This document shows, in pieces, positions 55,054-63,534 of a stretch of 64,000 bases of DNA. Under the pieces are notes generated by a model, which saw nothing but the letters and a program-made list of their open reading frames with translations, was not told the DNA's origin and searched no databases. The position numbers and the translations under genes are program-made. Position 1 is the stretch's first letter. Each line of letters starts with the position of its first letter. The DNA is taken from assembly GCF_002307495.1 (NCBI RefSeq), contig NZ_NTMR01000002.1:186001-250000 (forward strand), read 5' to 3'. This stretch comes from Pseudomonas abyssi (lineage in GTDB: Bacteria; Pseudomonadota; Gammaproteobacteria; Pseudomonadales; Pseudomonadaceae).

Positions 55054-55577
55054 CAGTCTTCCTGCACCTTGAGCTGGTCGCGGAAACGCTTGGCGTTCTG
55101 CACGTAGTGCGCCGCGCTCAGCTCCAGCATTTTCTTCTGCTGGTCGTTCAGGGTTTTCACCACCTTGCCCGGTGACCCCATGACCAGCGAGCCATCCGGG
55201 ATTTCCTTGCCTTCCGGGATCAGACTGTTGGCGCCGATGATGCAATGCTTGCCGATCTTGGCACCGTTTAGCACCACCGCATTGATGCCGATCAGACTGT
55301 AATCGCCCACCGTGCAGCCGTGCAGCATCGCGTTGTGACCTACGGTAATGCCCTTGCCGAGCGTCAGCGGCACACCGATATCGGCGTGCATCACGGCACC
55401 ATCCTGCACGTTGCTGTGCTCGCCCACGGTGATGCGCTCGACGTCACCACGGATCACCGCGCCAAACCAGACATTGGCACCGGCCTCCAGCGTCACCTTG
55501 CCGATCACCGCTGCGGTATCCGCGATCCAGGCGTCATCCGCCATCTGCACGCGATCCTCACCCAGGCTGTACTTCAT
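55053..55577 (-). CDS. Gamma-class carbonic anhydrase-like protein
   Basis: A 174-residue left-handed beta-helix protein with hexapeptide repeats ([39 protein letters not shown]) and the histidines expected for the metal site at the trimer interface. The family (YrdA/PaaY/CaiE) includes active carbonic anhydrases and inactive relatives. AAGTGCAG-type spacing places the ATG at 55577, close to the NUDIX gene stop. It is in the conserved order upstream of DUF1289 and purT. Confidence 0.92.
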   Translation of the reverse strand: MKYSLGEDRVQMADDAWIADTAAVIGKVTLEAGANVWFGAVIRGDVERITVGEHSNVQDGAVMHADIGVPLTLGKGITVGHNAMLHGCTVGDYSLIGINAVVLNGAKIGKHCIIGANSLIPEGKEIPDGSLVMGSPGKVVKTLNDQQKKMLELSAAHYVQNAKRFRDQLKVQED

Positions 55578-55586
55578 GTGCTGCTC

Positions 55587-56201
55587 CTAGTTTTTGTCAT
55601 GCCCGTCAAAGGGGGTATGCAACTGAATACCGGCCGAAAAACCGGTATTCATGAATTCAACCAGCATCAGGGCGGTCAGGCCCCAGATCTTGAAACCCTC
55701 AAAGCGATAGCTTGGCACATACCAGCTGCGCCCTTCGTAGTCGATACGATGGGTCATCTCACGGCGGTCTTCCATAAAAAAGTCCACCGGCACCCGGAAA
55801 ACCTCGGCGATCTCGCTGTCGTTGGGGATGATCTCGAAATGCTCGGGCACCAGCCCGACGTAGGGGGTTACCTTGATGCCAAAACGCGAGACCAGCGAAT
55901 CCATCGGCCCCACCACATCGACCATCTGCGGCTGCAGGCCAATTTCCTCATGCGCTTCACGCAGGGCGGTAAAGCACAGATCCACATCGCCCGGATCGCG
56001 GCGTCCGCCCGGGAAGGCCACTTCGCCGGAGTGGGTCGACAACCGCTGCGAGCGCAGGGTCAGGATGATTTCCGGCCGGTCGTTGACGCGCGTCACCGGG
56101 ATCAACACGCCCGCTTCCGGCAAGCCCGGGGCTTCTACCTGTCGAGGGGTGTGTTGCTGCACCCGCATGCGCATTTCTTCTAGGGTCTGTTGACGTTTCA
56201 T
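55587..56201 (-). CDS. nudL: CoA pyrophosphatase-type NUDIX hydrolase
   Basis: A 204-residue NUDIX protein with the CoAse motif VAFPGGRRDPGDVDLCFTAL near residue 65, running into LREAHEEIGL. It should cleave CoA or its derivatives to 4'-phosphopantetheine and 3',5'-ADP. The first six residues (MKRQQT) and the likely ribosome binding site lie inside one inverted-repeat end of the element at 56182-56527; from residue 7 (LEEMRMR) the sequence lines up with the start of homologues. The native 5' end may thus have been replaced by the element. It heads the operon running to purT. Confidence 0.9.
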   Translation of the reverse strand: MKRQQTLEEMRMRVQQHTPRQVEAPGLPEAGVLIPVTRVNDRPEIILTLRSQRLSTHSGEVAFPGGRRDPGDVDLCFTALREAHEEIGLQPQMVDVVGPMDSLVSRFGIKVTPYVGLVPEHFEIIPNDSEIAEVFRVPVDFFMEDRREMTHRIDYEGRSWYVPSYRFEGFKIWGLTALMLVEFMNTGFSAGIQLHTPFDGHDKN

Positions 56202-56527
56202 TCATCCGCCTGTTGCTGCCTGTAAAGCCGCCAATCAAGGAGCGAGAAGCGTAGGGTGTTCAACGCATCCCTGCGCTTCACCCCTTCGCGGCTGGCGCGC
56301 AAAAACGCTCCCGGCGTTTTTGTGGTCATTCCACGTAAGCGACGAGCGACGCCGAGTGGCGGCTATACAGGCGCAACCTCGGCGGCCCCACCCGCAGGGC
56401 CGGGGCCATTTTTTGCCATGCTGCGTTGTCGGTCGCTTATGTAGAGCGACTACGCCGCGCTTCCTCCGCCTTGCCTGGCCCAAAAATAGCCTCCGGCAAG
56501 CGGGTGAAGGAAACGTCAACAGACCCT
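56182..56527. mobile_element. MITE-like element with 18-base perfect terminal inverted repeats
   Basis: agggtctgttgacgtttc (56182-56199) is exactly inverted at 56510-56527, and partial matching extends another 15-20 bases inward. The 346-base interior contains further palindromes (aaaaacgc-tcccg-gcgttttt; gaagcgtaggg / ccctgcgcttc) and no gene. No target duplication is clear. The left end covers the first codons of the NUDIX gene. The rest of the gap to 56708 holds only the promoter region of the next NUDIX gene. Confidence 0.65.
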
Positions 56528-56708
56528 GGCAAACGTCCTCGTTTATATTCTCAATGATGGCATGATCACCAGGGCAGAACCAGCCGCACCACGGCGTGAA
56601 TACCTGTCGATAGCACAGGCAAAGCCGATTGCGTTCTGACCCTTGCCGTCAGCCCGCCGCATCAGCAAGATAGGGCCTGACCTTTTCTTCAGACTGCCGG
56701 ATAACAAC

Positions 56709-57260
56709 ATGAAGTTCTGTAGCGAGTGCGGCCAGTCGGTTACCGCACGCGTCCCCGATGGAGACACCCGTTCGCGCTTCGTCTGTGACCACTGCGAGAC
56801 CATCCATTACCAGAACCCGCGTATCGTCGCCGGCTGCCTCGCCGTACACGAGCAACAGGTGCTGCTGTGCCGCCGAGCCATCGAGCCGCGCCTGGGCTAC
56901 TGGACACTGCCCGCCGGCTTTATGGAAAACGGAGAAACCACCGAGCAGGCCGCCCTGCGCGAAACCTGGGAAGAAGCCCGTGCGCGGCTGCAGTCGCAAC
57001 AGCTGTACATGCTGTTCAACCTGCCCCACATCAATCAGGTGTACATGTTCTTCCGCGGCGAGCTGGCCGATCTGGACTTCAGCGCCGGCGAGGAAAGCCT
57101 CGAAGTACGGCTGTTCCACGAGGACGAGATCCCTTGGGATGAGCTCGCCTTCCCGACCATAGGCAAGACCCTGAAGCAGTACTTCATTGACCGGCAGCAA
57201 CAGCACTACCCGGTACACATGCGCGACATCACCTACCGCCCCGGGCAGGTGCGCCGATGA
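56709..57260 (+). CDS. NUDIX hydrolase with N-terminal zinc ribbon
   Basis: A 183-residue protein. Residues 4-29 hold two CxxC pairs (CSEC and CDHC) forming a zinc ribbon, as in NADH pyrophosphatase NudC-like and ADP-ribose pyrophosphatase-like enzymes. The NUDIX box GFMENGETTEQAALRETW is intact except that a glycine near its end is Ala. The substrate is probably a nucleoside diphosphate derivative. The ATG at 56709 starts the zinc ribbon exactly. Its stop overlaps the start of the L,D-transpeptidase gene by four bases. Confidence 0.9.
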   Translation: MKFCSECGQSVTARVPDGDTRSRFVCDHCETIHYQNPRIVAGCLAVHEQQVLLCRRAIEPRLGYWTLPAGFMENGETTEQAALRETWEEARARLQSQQLYMLFNLPHINQVYMFFRGELADLDFSAGEESLEVRLFHEDEIPWDELAFPTIGKTLKQYFIDRQQQHYPVHMRDITYRPGQVRR

Positions 57261-57745
57261 GACTGGTCGGCCTGCTGCTCTGCTGCCTGTTCAGTGTGTC
57301 CGCGTTGGCGGCTCAACCGCCGATCGATCGCCTGCTGATCGACAAGTCGGAGCGCCGCTTGCAAATCATCAGTAACGGCGAGGTCTTGCACGAGTACCGC
57401 ATATCACTGGGCCGGCAACCGGTTGGCCCCAAGCGCCAGCAGGGTGATCAGCGCACGCCCGAGGGCGTGTACAGCATTGATTGGCGGCACGAAAGCGCGC
57501 AGTACAATCTCAGCCTGCATTTGGACTACCCCAACTTGAAGGATCGCATGGCCGCCTTTGAGGCCGGCATCGAGGATCCGGGCGGCATGATCATGATCCA
57601 CGGCACCCCCATCGACGAGGAATACCCTGAGTGGTACTTCAAGGGGCTGGACTGGACCAATGGCTGCATAGCCTTGGGCAACGCGGAAATGCGCGAGCTG
57701 TGGGAGCTGGTACCGGATGGCACCATCGTTGAGATCGTGCCTTGA
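57257..57745 (+). CDS. L,D-transpeptidase (YkuD fold)
   Basis: A 162-residue secreted protein with a signal peptide (MRLVGLLLCCLFSVSALAA) and a single YkuD domain. The catalytic set is visible in MIMIHGTP (His) and DWTNGCIALGN (Cys) near residues 115-140. Such enzymes cross-link peptidoglycan or attach or release outer-membrane lipoproteins. It is co-translated with the zinc-ribbon NUDIX gene. Confidence 0.92.
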   Translation: MRLVGLLLCCLFSVSALAAQPPIDRLLIDKSERRLQIISNGEVLHEYRISLGRQPVGPKRQQGDQRTPEGVYSIDWRHESAQYNLSLHLDYPNLKDRMAAFEAGIEDPGGMIMIHGTPIDEEYPEWYFKGLDWTNGCIALGNAEMRELWELVPDGTIVEIVP

Positions 57746-57882
57746 CCCATGGTCGACCAGGCTGAGTCACCTGGTCGCATTGCCCGCCCGCTCTCGAAAC
57801 AAGTGTGATGTAACCTAACCAAGCTTGCTCTCACGCCAAGCGGGGCGCAGACCGACCACGCGCGGCCGCCAATGGAGGTGTC

Positions 57883-59200
57883 ATGTTTTTCAGTAGAAAG
57901 CACGAAGAAAAAAATAGCTCAGCTGGAAAAGAAGTTGTTCCGCCTGGAGCAGGTAGCCGACAGCCTGAACAGGGAAATGCTGGTCATGACGCTCGATGAA
58001 GCCGGTGTGATTACCGGGTAGAACAGCAATTCAGCAAACGAGCTGGGTTATTCGCAGGACCGGGTAAGCGGCCGCAAGCTGCTCGACTTCGTGCCGGAAA
58101 ATGCCCGCAGCACCCCGCACTTCAAAAGCCTGAAGGCGGCGCTGGAGAAGAAAGAGCACTGGGTAGGCGCGATTCAGTTTCAGCGCGCAGAGGGCAAACA
58201 GGCTTGGCTGCGCTCCATCCTGCAGCCGATCAGGGATGAACACCAGCAACTGCAACAGTTCACCCTGCACAGCACCGTGCTCACCCGCACCATCGAGACC
58301 TCGCGCGAGTATCAGGATCTGATTCAGGCCCTGAACCGCTCGATGGCGTTGATCGAGTTTGATCTCAAGGGCCATATACTGCACGCCAATGACCGCTTTT
58401 TGAGCGCCATGGGCTACCGCAAAGAGGATATCATCGGCAAGCATCACCGCATTTTCTGTGATCCCGACGAGGTCAATTCCAGTGCCTATACCGCGCTCTG
58501 GGACAGACTGGGCCGCGGCGAGTGCGTATCCGACCGTTTCAAACGATTCGACCACTACGGCAACGCGGTCTGGCTGGAAGCCTCTTACAACCCGATCTTC
58601 AGCCAGGACAACGAGCTGTACAAAGTGGTCAAATTTGCGACCGTGATCACCAAGGAGATCGAGCGCGAACAGGCGGTTGCCAACGCTGCCGGTGTCGCCT
58701 TTGAGACCTCGACCCAAACCGACACCATCGCCGACGAGGGCGCTCAGGTGATAGACAACACCCTGCAGGTCATACGCGAGCTGTCCGTGCAGATGGAGCG
58801 GGCCGGGGAGGAGTTGTCGGCGCTGGACAAGCAGTCGCAACTGATCGCCAGTATCGTCCAGAGCATCAGCAGCATCGCCGACCAGACCAATCTGCTGGCC
58901 CTCAATGCCGCCATTGAAGCGGCGCGCGCGGGGGAACAGGGTCGTGGTTTCGCGGTGGTCGCCGATGAGGTGCGACAGCTGGCCCAGCGCACCAGTAAAG
59001 CCACCGAGGAAATCGTCGAGGTGGTGCAAAAAAACCAGAGTCTGACCCAATCTACCGTCACGGCCATCAAGCAGAGTCAGCAGAAGGCGCAGCAAGGCCT
59101 GGAACTGTCCAGCGAATCCGGCCGGGTCATGCATGAGATCAAGAAAGGCGCGCAGCAGGTGGTCAACGTGGTCAGTCAGCTTGCCAACCAGCTGAAGTAA
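57883..59200 (+). pseudogene. Damaged BdlA-like PAS-PAS-MCP gene
   Basis: Reconstruction gives a 438-residue protein of the same design as the one at 10930-12246: PAS A, PAS B and an MCP domain with the [20 protein letters not shown] tip. Two lesions are present. A run of seven A at 57908-57914 has one base too many for the frame, and an in-frame TAG stands at 58019-58021 within the first PAS. GGAGG precedes the ATG at 57883. From a GTG at 58091 the frame is open to the end, so a shortened protein with PAS B and MCP could still be made. Either the gene is decaying, or the first lesion is a sequencing slip and the second is real. Confidence 0.8.
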
Positions 59201-59210
59201 ATGTTGGCCA

Positions 59211-59237
59211 GGCAGGCTGCGCCCGATGCAGCCTGCC
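59211..59237. terminator. Hairpin between convergent genes
   Basis: Ten-base arms ggcaggctgc / gcagcctgcc with a seven-base loop lie between the end of the damaged bdlA-like gene and the YqfO-type gene. There is no T run. Confidence 0.6.
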
Positions 59238-59239
59238 CG

Positions 59240-59551
59240 TCAGGCGATATGGGTGCGGACGTAATCGAATGCCGGCTCCTCGTATGGGTGAGCCGCTTTC
59301 AACGCCTCAATGGCCCCGGTTAGGCAGCTCCCGGCGCACAGCATCTCCACCCGGTACTCCTCAACCTGCTCGACCTGGTCCTGCATGCCCAGATGCGGGT
59401 TGCTGCCGGCCAGCGGGCGAAACTGCCCCAGCCCCGCAACCTGCCAGCAGCAACTGTCGTAGTTACCCAGGCGTCCGGCGCCAGCTGCAAACACCGCTTG
59501 TTTCACCTGTTCCAGGTGACTGACCGGCACGTAAAAGCATAATTTATACAT
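59240..59551 (-). CDS. YqfO-type NIF3/CutA-like small protein
   Basis: A 103-residue protein with MYKLCFYVPVSHLEQVKQAVF at the start and AHPYEEPAFDYV at the end. It matches the stand-alone version of the domain inserted in NIF3-family proteins (YqfO), which has a CutA-like ferredoxin fold. The HPYEEPAF motif is diagnostic. Its biochemical role is unknown; metal or small-molecule sensing has been suggested for relatives. Confidence 0.88.
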   Translation of the reverse strand: MYKLCFYVPVSHLEQVKQAVFAAGAGRLGNYDSCCWQVAGLGQFRPLAGSNPHLGMQDQVEQVEEYRVEMLCAGSCLTGAIEALKAAHPYEEPAFDYVRTHIA

Positions 59552-59651
59552 TCGCTATCCTCCGAATAACTCCATGCCAGCGCAGCCCACGGACCGACAG
59601 CCTGGACTAGACTGGCTGCATAGCAACCGCATGACCGGCAAGGAGACACCC

Positions 59652-59975
59652 ATGACCATCGACAGCAACCGCCTGCTGCTGGAGCTCGAAAAGCTGCGCA
59701 GGGAAGTCAACCGCGAGGTGATCAATCCGGCCATTCCCGCGCTCAGCATTGAGGCCTTGAAACCCATGCTGAGCATGATCGCACAGTGCCGCAAAGACTA
59801 TCTGTGCTGCCTGCTGGACATCGCCGAGCACAGCGCCGGCAAACCGCCGGGCGAAGAGCAGGTTGCCCGTTTGCGCGCCTATCGGGAAACCTACGATGAA
59901 CTGGTCAACGCCGCCAACGCATTGGAGACCGCCGTTCAACGGGACTATCTGGACGTGCGCGTCAGTCGGCGCTGA
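59652..59975 (+). CDS. Small helical hypothetical protein
   Basis: A 107-residue, charged, all-helical soluble protein. AAGGAG lies seven bases before the ATG at 59652, which supports real translation. It contains RKDYLCCLLDIAEHS near residue 48 and a C-terminal helix. No family was recognised. Its last 14 bases overlap the convergent TetR gene, and it is divergent from the YqfO-type gene with about 100 bases between them. Confidence 0.7.
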   Translation: MTIDSNRLLLELEKLRREVNREVINPAIPALSIEALKPMLSMIAQCRKDYLCCLLDIAEHSAGKPPGEEQVARLRAYRETYDELVNAANALETAVQRDYLDVRVSRR

Positions 59976-60612
59976 GCGCTGCCGGGCTGGCCAGCAGGCG
60001 CAGGCAGCAGTCCACCTGCGCGCTGACGGCTGCCTGCAGTCGCGCCGCCGGTAGCTCCACCAGCAGCGCATAGCGCCGCGCCCCCCAGACCATCAGGTGC
60101 AAGGCCTCAAGCTGCGCATCAGATGGCATCGCCGGCAGATCATCGGCAGCCCCCAGCACCCGGCGCCAGGCCTGCAGCAACTCACTGTAGGCGCGCTGCT
60201 GATGCTTGGCCTCGGCCACCACCGGTTCCAGCTCCAGCATCTGCGGATGAAACCACGCCGACTCGCCAGCCACACCGCCCAGTAACCGCACCAGGCGCGC
60301 CACCCGCTCCTGCCAGCTCAGGTCAGGCGGGGCGATAGCCTGCTCCTGAATCGCCTCCAGCATGCGCTCGATGCAATGCCGCACATAGCCCGAGTGCAAT
60401 GCCTCCTTACTCGGGAAGTAATCGTACAGCGTGCCCACCGCCACGCCCGCCTCCAGCGCCACCGCTCGGGTGGTGATGCGCTCCCAGCCCTCACGCTGCC
60501 AAATCCGAACATAGGTGTCGAAAATAGCCTGCACCGTGAACTTGGCACGCGCCTGAGTCGGACGTTTGAGCGGCTTGTTACGCGGCTGTGAGGGGGTGGC
60601 TTTACTGGTCAT
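59962..60612 (-). CDS. TetR family transcriptional regulator
   Basis: A 216-residue regulator with a basic N-terminal arm (KPLKRPTQARAKFTV), the TetR helix-turn-helix (ITTRAVALEAGVAVGTLYDYFPSKEAL near residue 45) and a helical ligand domain. The ATG at 60612 is preferred over one at 60654, which would put the arm 14 residues further in. It is divergent from the DUF2855 gene with 76 bases between them, so it very likely represses that gene and itself. No clean palindrome was found in the gap. Confidence 0.9.
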   Translation of the reverse strand: MTSKATPSQPRNKPLKRPTQARAKFTVQAIFDTYVRIWQREGWERITTRAVALEAGVAVGTLYDYFPSKEALHSGYVRHCIERMLEAIQEQAIAPPDLSWQERVARLVRLLGGVAGESAWFHPQMLELEPVVAEAKHQQRAYSELLQAWRRVLGAADDLPAMPSDAQLEALHLMVWGARRYALLVELPAARLQAAVSAQVDCCLRLLASPAALSAD

Positions 60613-60688
60613 GGAATTCCGAACCCGGTAACGAGACAGACAGGCTACAGTCATTGCACAACGGATTCACCCCCAACCGGAGTCGACC

Positions 60689-61795
60689 ATGACCGTTATC
60701 AGCCAGTTGCAGAACAACAAGAAAGACCTCCATCAGACCCGCATCGCCACCCAGCCGCTACCCGCCCTGCAACCGGGCGAAGCGCTGCTGCGCATTGATC
60801 GTCTGGCGCTGACCACCAACAACATCACCTACGCCGCCTTTGGCGAAACGCCCCACCTGCGCTATTGGGACTTCTTCCCCACCGGCGCCGCCGAGTGGTT
60901 TCACATGCCGGCCTGGGGCTTTGCCGAAATCGTCGAGACCACCGTCGAAGGCCTGCAGGTGGGTGAGCGCTTCTACGGTTACTGGCCGATTGCCTCGCAT
61001 GTGGTGATGAACCCGGTACGGGTATCGGAGCGCGGCTTCTATGACGGCATCTCCCACCGCCTGGAGCTGACTTCTGCCTACAACCAGTATCAGCGCATCA
61101 GCACCGACGCCGCCTACCGTGCTGAAGATGAAAACTATCAAATGCTGCTGCGCCCGCTGTTCATTACTTCATTTATGCTGGCCGACTTTCTGGAAGACAA
61201 CGCCTTCTTCGGCGCGCGCCGCATCGTTTTCTCCAGCGCTTCCAGCAAAACCGCCTACGGCACAGCCTTCTGCCTGGAAGACAACCCGAACGTCGAGCTG
61301 ATCGGCCTGACCTCCAGCGGCAACACCGAGTTCGTCGAGAAGCTGGGCTGCTACGCCCAGGCGCTGGCCTACGACGATGTCGAGCAGCTGGATGCCAGCG
61401 TGCCGACCATTTACGTCGACTTCTCCGGCAACAACGACCTGCGTAACCGCGTGCACGAGCACTTCCGGGATAACCTGGTACACAGCTGCTTTGCAGGCTC
61501 GGCGCAGAACCACGAACACCTCAGCGCCGCCGACACCCCCGCCCACGGCCCGGCCCCGCAGCCCTATTTTGCGCCCTACCAGATCAAGAAGCGCAATGCC
61601 GATTGGGGCGCCGCCGAGGTCACGCGCAAGTTCAACAAGGCGCAATTGGCATTTACCCAGCGCATCAAGAACCCCGAGCAGCCCTGGATGCTGATCAACG
61701 AGCATCACGGCCTGGAACAGGCCAAGGTACTGGTAGAGGATCTGGTTGCCGGACGGATTGATCCCAAGGCTGGCCACGCCGTTCTACTCGGCTGA
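60689..61795 (+). CDS. DUF2855 family protein, divergent from a TetR gene
   Basis: A 368-residue soluble protein of the DUF2855 family. It resembles a medium-chain dehydrogenase without the usual metal-binding motifs: an N-terminal GroES-like part with RIDRLALTTNNITYAAFGE near residue 35, then a Rossmann-like part (VFSSASSKTAYGTAFCLED near 180). The function is unknown. Family members occur in several Pseudomonas next to TetR regulators, suggesting induction by a small hydrophobic compound. CCGGAG precedes the ATG. Confidence 0.87.
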   Translation: MTVISQLQNNKKDLHQTRIATQPLPALQPGEALLRIDRLALTTNNITYAAFGETPHLRYWDFFPTGAAEWFHMPAWGFAEIVETTVEGLQVGERFYGYWPIASHVVMNPVRVSERGFYDGISHRLELTSAYNQYQRISTDAAYRAEDENYQMLLRPLFITSFMLADFLEDNAFFGARRIVFSSASSKTAYGTAFCLEDNPNVELIGLTSSGNTEFVEKLGCYAQALAYDDVEQLDASVPTIYVDFSGNNDLRNRVHEHFRDNLVHSCFAGSAQNHEHLSAADTPAHGPAPQPYFAPYQIKKRNADWGAAEVTRKFNKAQLAFTQRIKNPEQPWMLINEHHGLEQAKVLVEDLVAGRIDPKAGHAVLLG

Positions 61796-61811
61796 TCCAC
61801 GCAACACATCA

Positions 61812-61832
61812 GCCCCGGCTCTGCGCCGGGGC
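61812..61832 (+). terminator. Hairpin after the DUF2855 gene
   Basis: Eight-base arms gccccggc / gccggggc with a five-base loop lie 17 bases after the stop. It lacks a T run and could also serve the convergent RlpA-like gene. Confidence 0.6.
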
Positions 61833-61895
61833 CGATCCACCGCTATGCCGGGTTCAGCCAACGACGCCACCGACCCAGCCGGATGCCCACCCGCC

Positions 61896-62258
61896 TTACT
61901 GAATCTCGAGTCGCACCGGCAACAACCCTTCACGCAAGCTGCCAATGCGCGTAAAGGCAGACTTGGACAGATCAATCACCCGCCCGCGCACGAAGGGACC
62001 GCGGTCGTTGATCCGCACCACCACGCTCTTGCCGTTATTCAGGTTGGTTACCTTGACCCGCGTACCAAAGGGCAGGGTCTTGTGCGCTGCCGTCAACCGG
62101 TCATGGCTGTAGCGCTCACCATTGGCGGTCAGCTGATTCTGGTGCCGGTCGGCATAATAGGAGGCCTGTCCGCTCTCCACACCCGCGCCCTTGGGCAGCG
62201 CGCTGCAACCGGCCATCAACAGCATCAGGGTCACTAGAACAATCCGCTTCACGGGCAC
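61896..62258 (-). CDS. RlpA-like lipoprotein (double-psi beta-barrel)
   Basis: A 120-residue lipoprotein precursor with the lipobox LMAGC near residue 17-19 (cleavage before the Cys) and a double-psi beta-barrel of the RlpA type with [21 protein letters not shown] and [21 protein letters not shown]. Relatives of the full-length RlpA are lytic transglycosylases acting on denuded glycan strands; the catalytic Asp in NDRGPF is present. There is no SPOR domain. A GTG at 62258 is used, and a second GTG at 62252 is an alternative start. Confidence 0.88.
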   Translation of the reverse strand: MPVKRIVLVTLMLLMAGCSALPKGAGVESGQASYYADRHQNQLTANGERYSHDRLTAAHKTLPFGTRVKVTNLNNGKSVVVRINDRGPFVRGRVIDLSKSAFTRIGSLREGLLPVRLEIQ

Positions 62259-62369
62259 ATCACCTCACACAAGCCGGCCACGCCGACAACAGGCAGATAG
62301 ACCGCCCGCGATCACAGAGGTTCGCCCGTAAAAAAGGGGCGCAACAGCAGGCCGCAGCATCCCCCGACG

Positions 62370-63534
62370 CTACCAGGCGGACCCTGCCTGAATGTAAAAC
62401 GCACTGTCCTCCGGCCCTTCAGCCACATCCACCCCCATCCAGAACCCGTATTGCTGCAACACCTGATAGCGCACGCCTGCACCGCGGTTCACGCGGGAGG
62501 AGCTGGCGCCAATATCACCCAGGGTGTCACCCGTGCGGCCAACGCCGGTGAACAGGTTGAACTTCCAGTTGGGTCGCCACTTCCAGGTCAGCTCGGCCTC
62601 GGTGACCAGCACCGCTTCCCCCTGATAGCGGGTGGCGGAGATACCACGCAAGTCGATCGACGGCAGCACATAGGGCGGCAGGCTGCGATCGCCGGCCACC
62701 GCATCATACTGCGCGCGCAAGGCAACATCCCAGTGCGGAGATAACTCCCAGTAATTCAGGCCATGCAGATGTAGCGCGTTGTATTCCACGTCACTGCCAA
62801 TCGCCTCGTCGAAACGGCTGAGATGGGCAACATAGTTGAATCCCGCCGTCGGCCCCAACGGGTTGTTGCGTGAGTCGTACTCCAGCACCAGCCCGAGCCC
62901 GGACGTGGTGATGTCTTTTTCCAGAAAGCGGGCCACCAGGTCCGCTGCGGCGGGCGGCACCTTGCCGGCCTCGCGCGAGGCGGTGTAGGCCGTATTTACC
63001 TCGCGATAAAGCTGACGCACGCCGGCAGACCAATTGCTGTCGTGGTAACGCATCTCAGCTGCTGAAAGACAAATGGCCCTACCAGATTCATTTCGACCGG
63101 ACGCTGGAGGCTGGTCTTACCCAGCGAATAGAACTCCAGATTCAGGTCACCATAGAGCAGGAAGCCCTTGTAACGCAGGCGATCATCCATCCAGAATCCC
63201 AGATGGCCAATGCCGGCGCCCCTGGTACCGTTATCGGTGGCGCCTACCCCAGCAGGGAAATGTTGCTCGGCAACTGACTCGCCTGGCCGCGCTCGCGCGC
63301 CGCCGCTTCCTCGTCGGACTCATGAAACAGCAGGCCGGTTACCGCCAGACCATTGCCCACGGCGGGCTCGGTGATAATGGTCGGCACCGGCACGAAACCG
63401 CCGGGCAGTTTGGAGAGAAAACCGTTGGAATCGTAGACCCCGTCCTCGGGGTCAATGATGTAGTGGTTGTTGTTCGCCGCAGCCGCATTGAGGCTGCATG
63501 CCAATAGCATTGCGCTCCAGGATACCCGCTGCAT
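62370..63534 (-). pseudogene. BamA/TamA-type outer-membrane barrel gene with two frameshifts
   Basis: The first frame (63534 down) encodes a signal peptide (MQRVSWSAMLLACSLNAAAA) and 70 residues ending at a premature TAG. A second frame continues with VGATDNGTRGAGIGHLGFWM, and a third, from MRYHDSNWSAGVR to the C-terminal AW, completes a beta-barrel of the bacterial surface antigen type. Restoring one base at the C run 63247-63250 and one near 63056 gives a continuous frame of 388 residues, and the total length fits exactly. The C-terminus ends in a Trp, as outer-membrane barrels end in an aromatic residue. Real decay or two indel errors are both possible. Confidence 0.78.
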
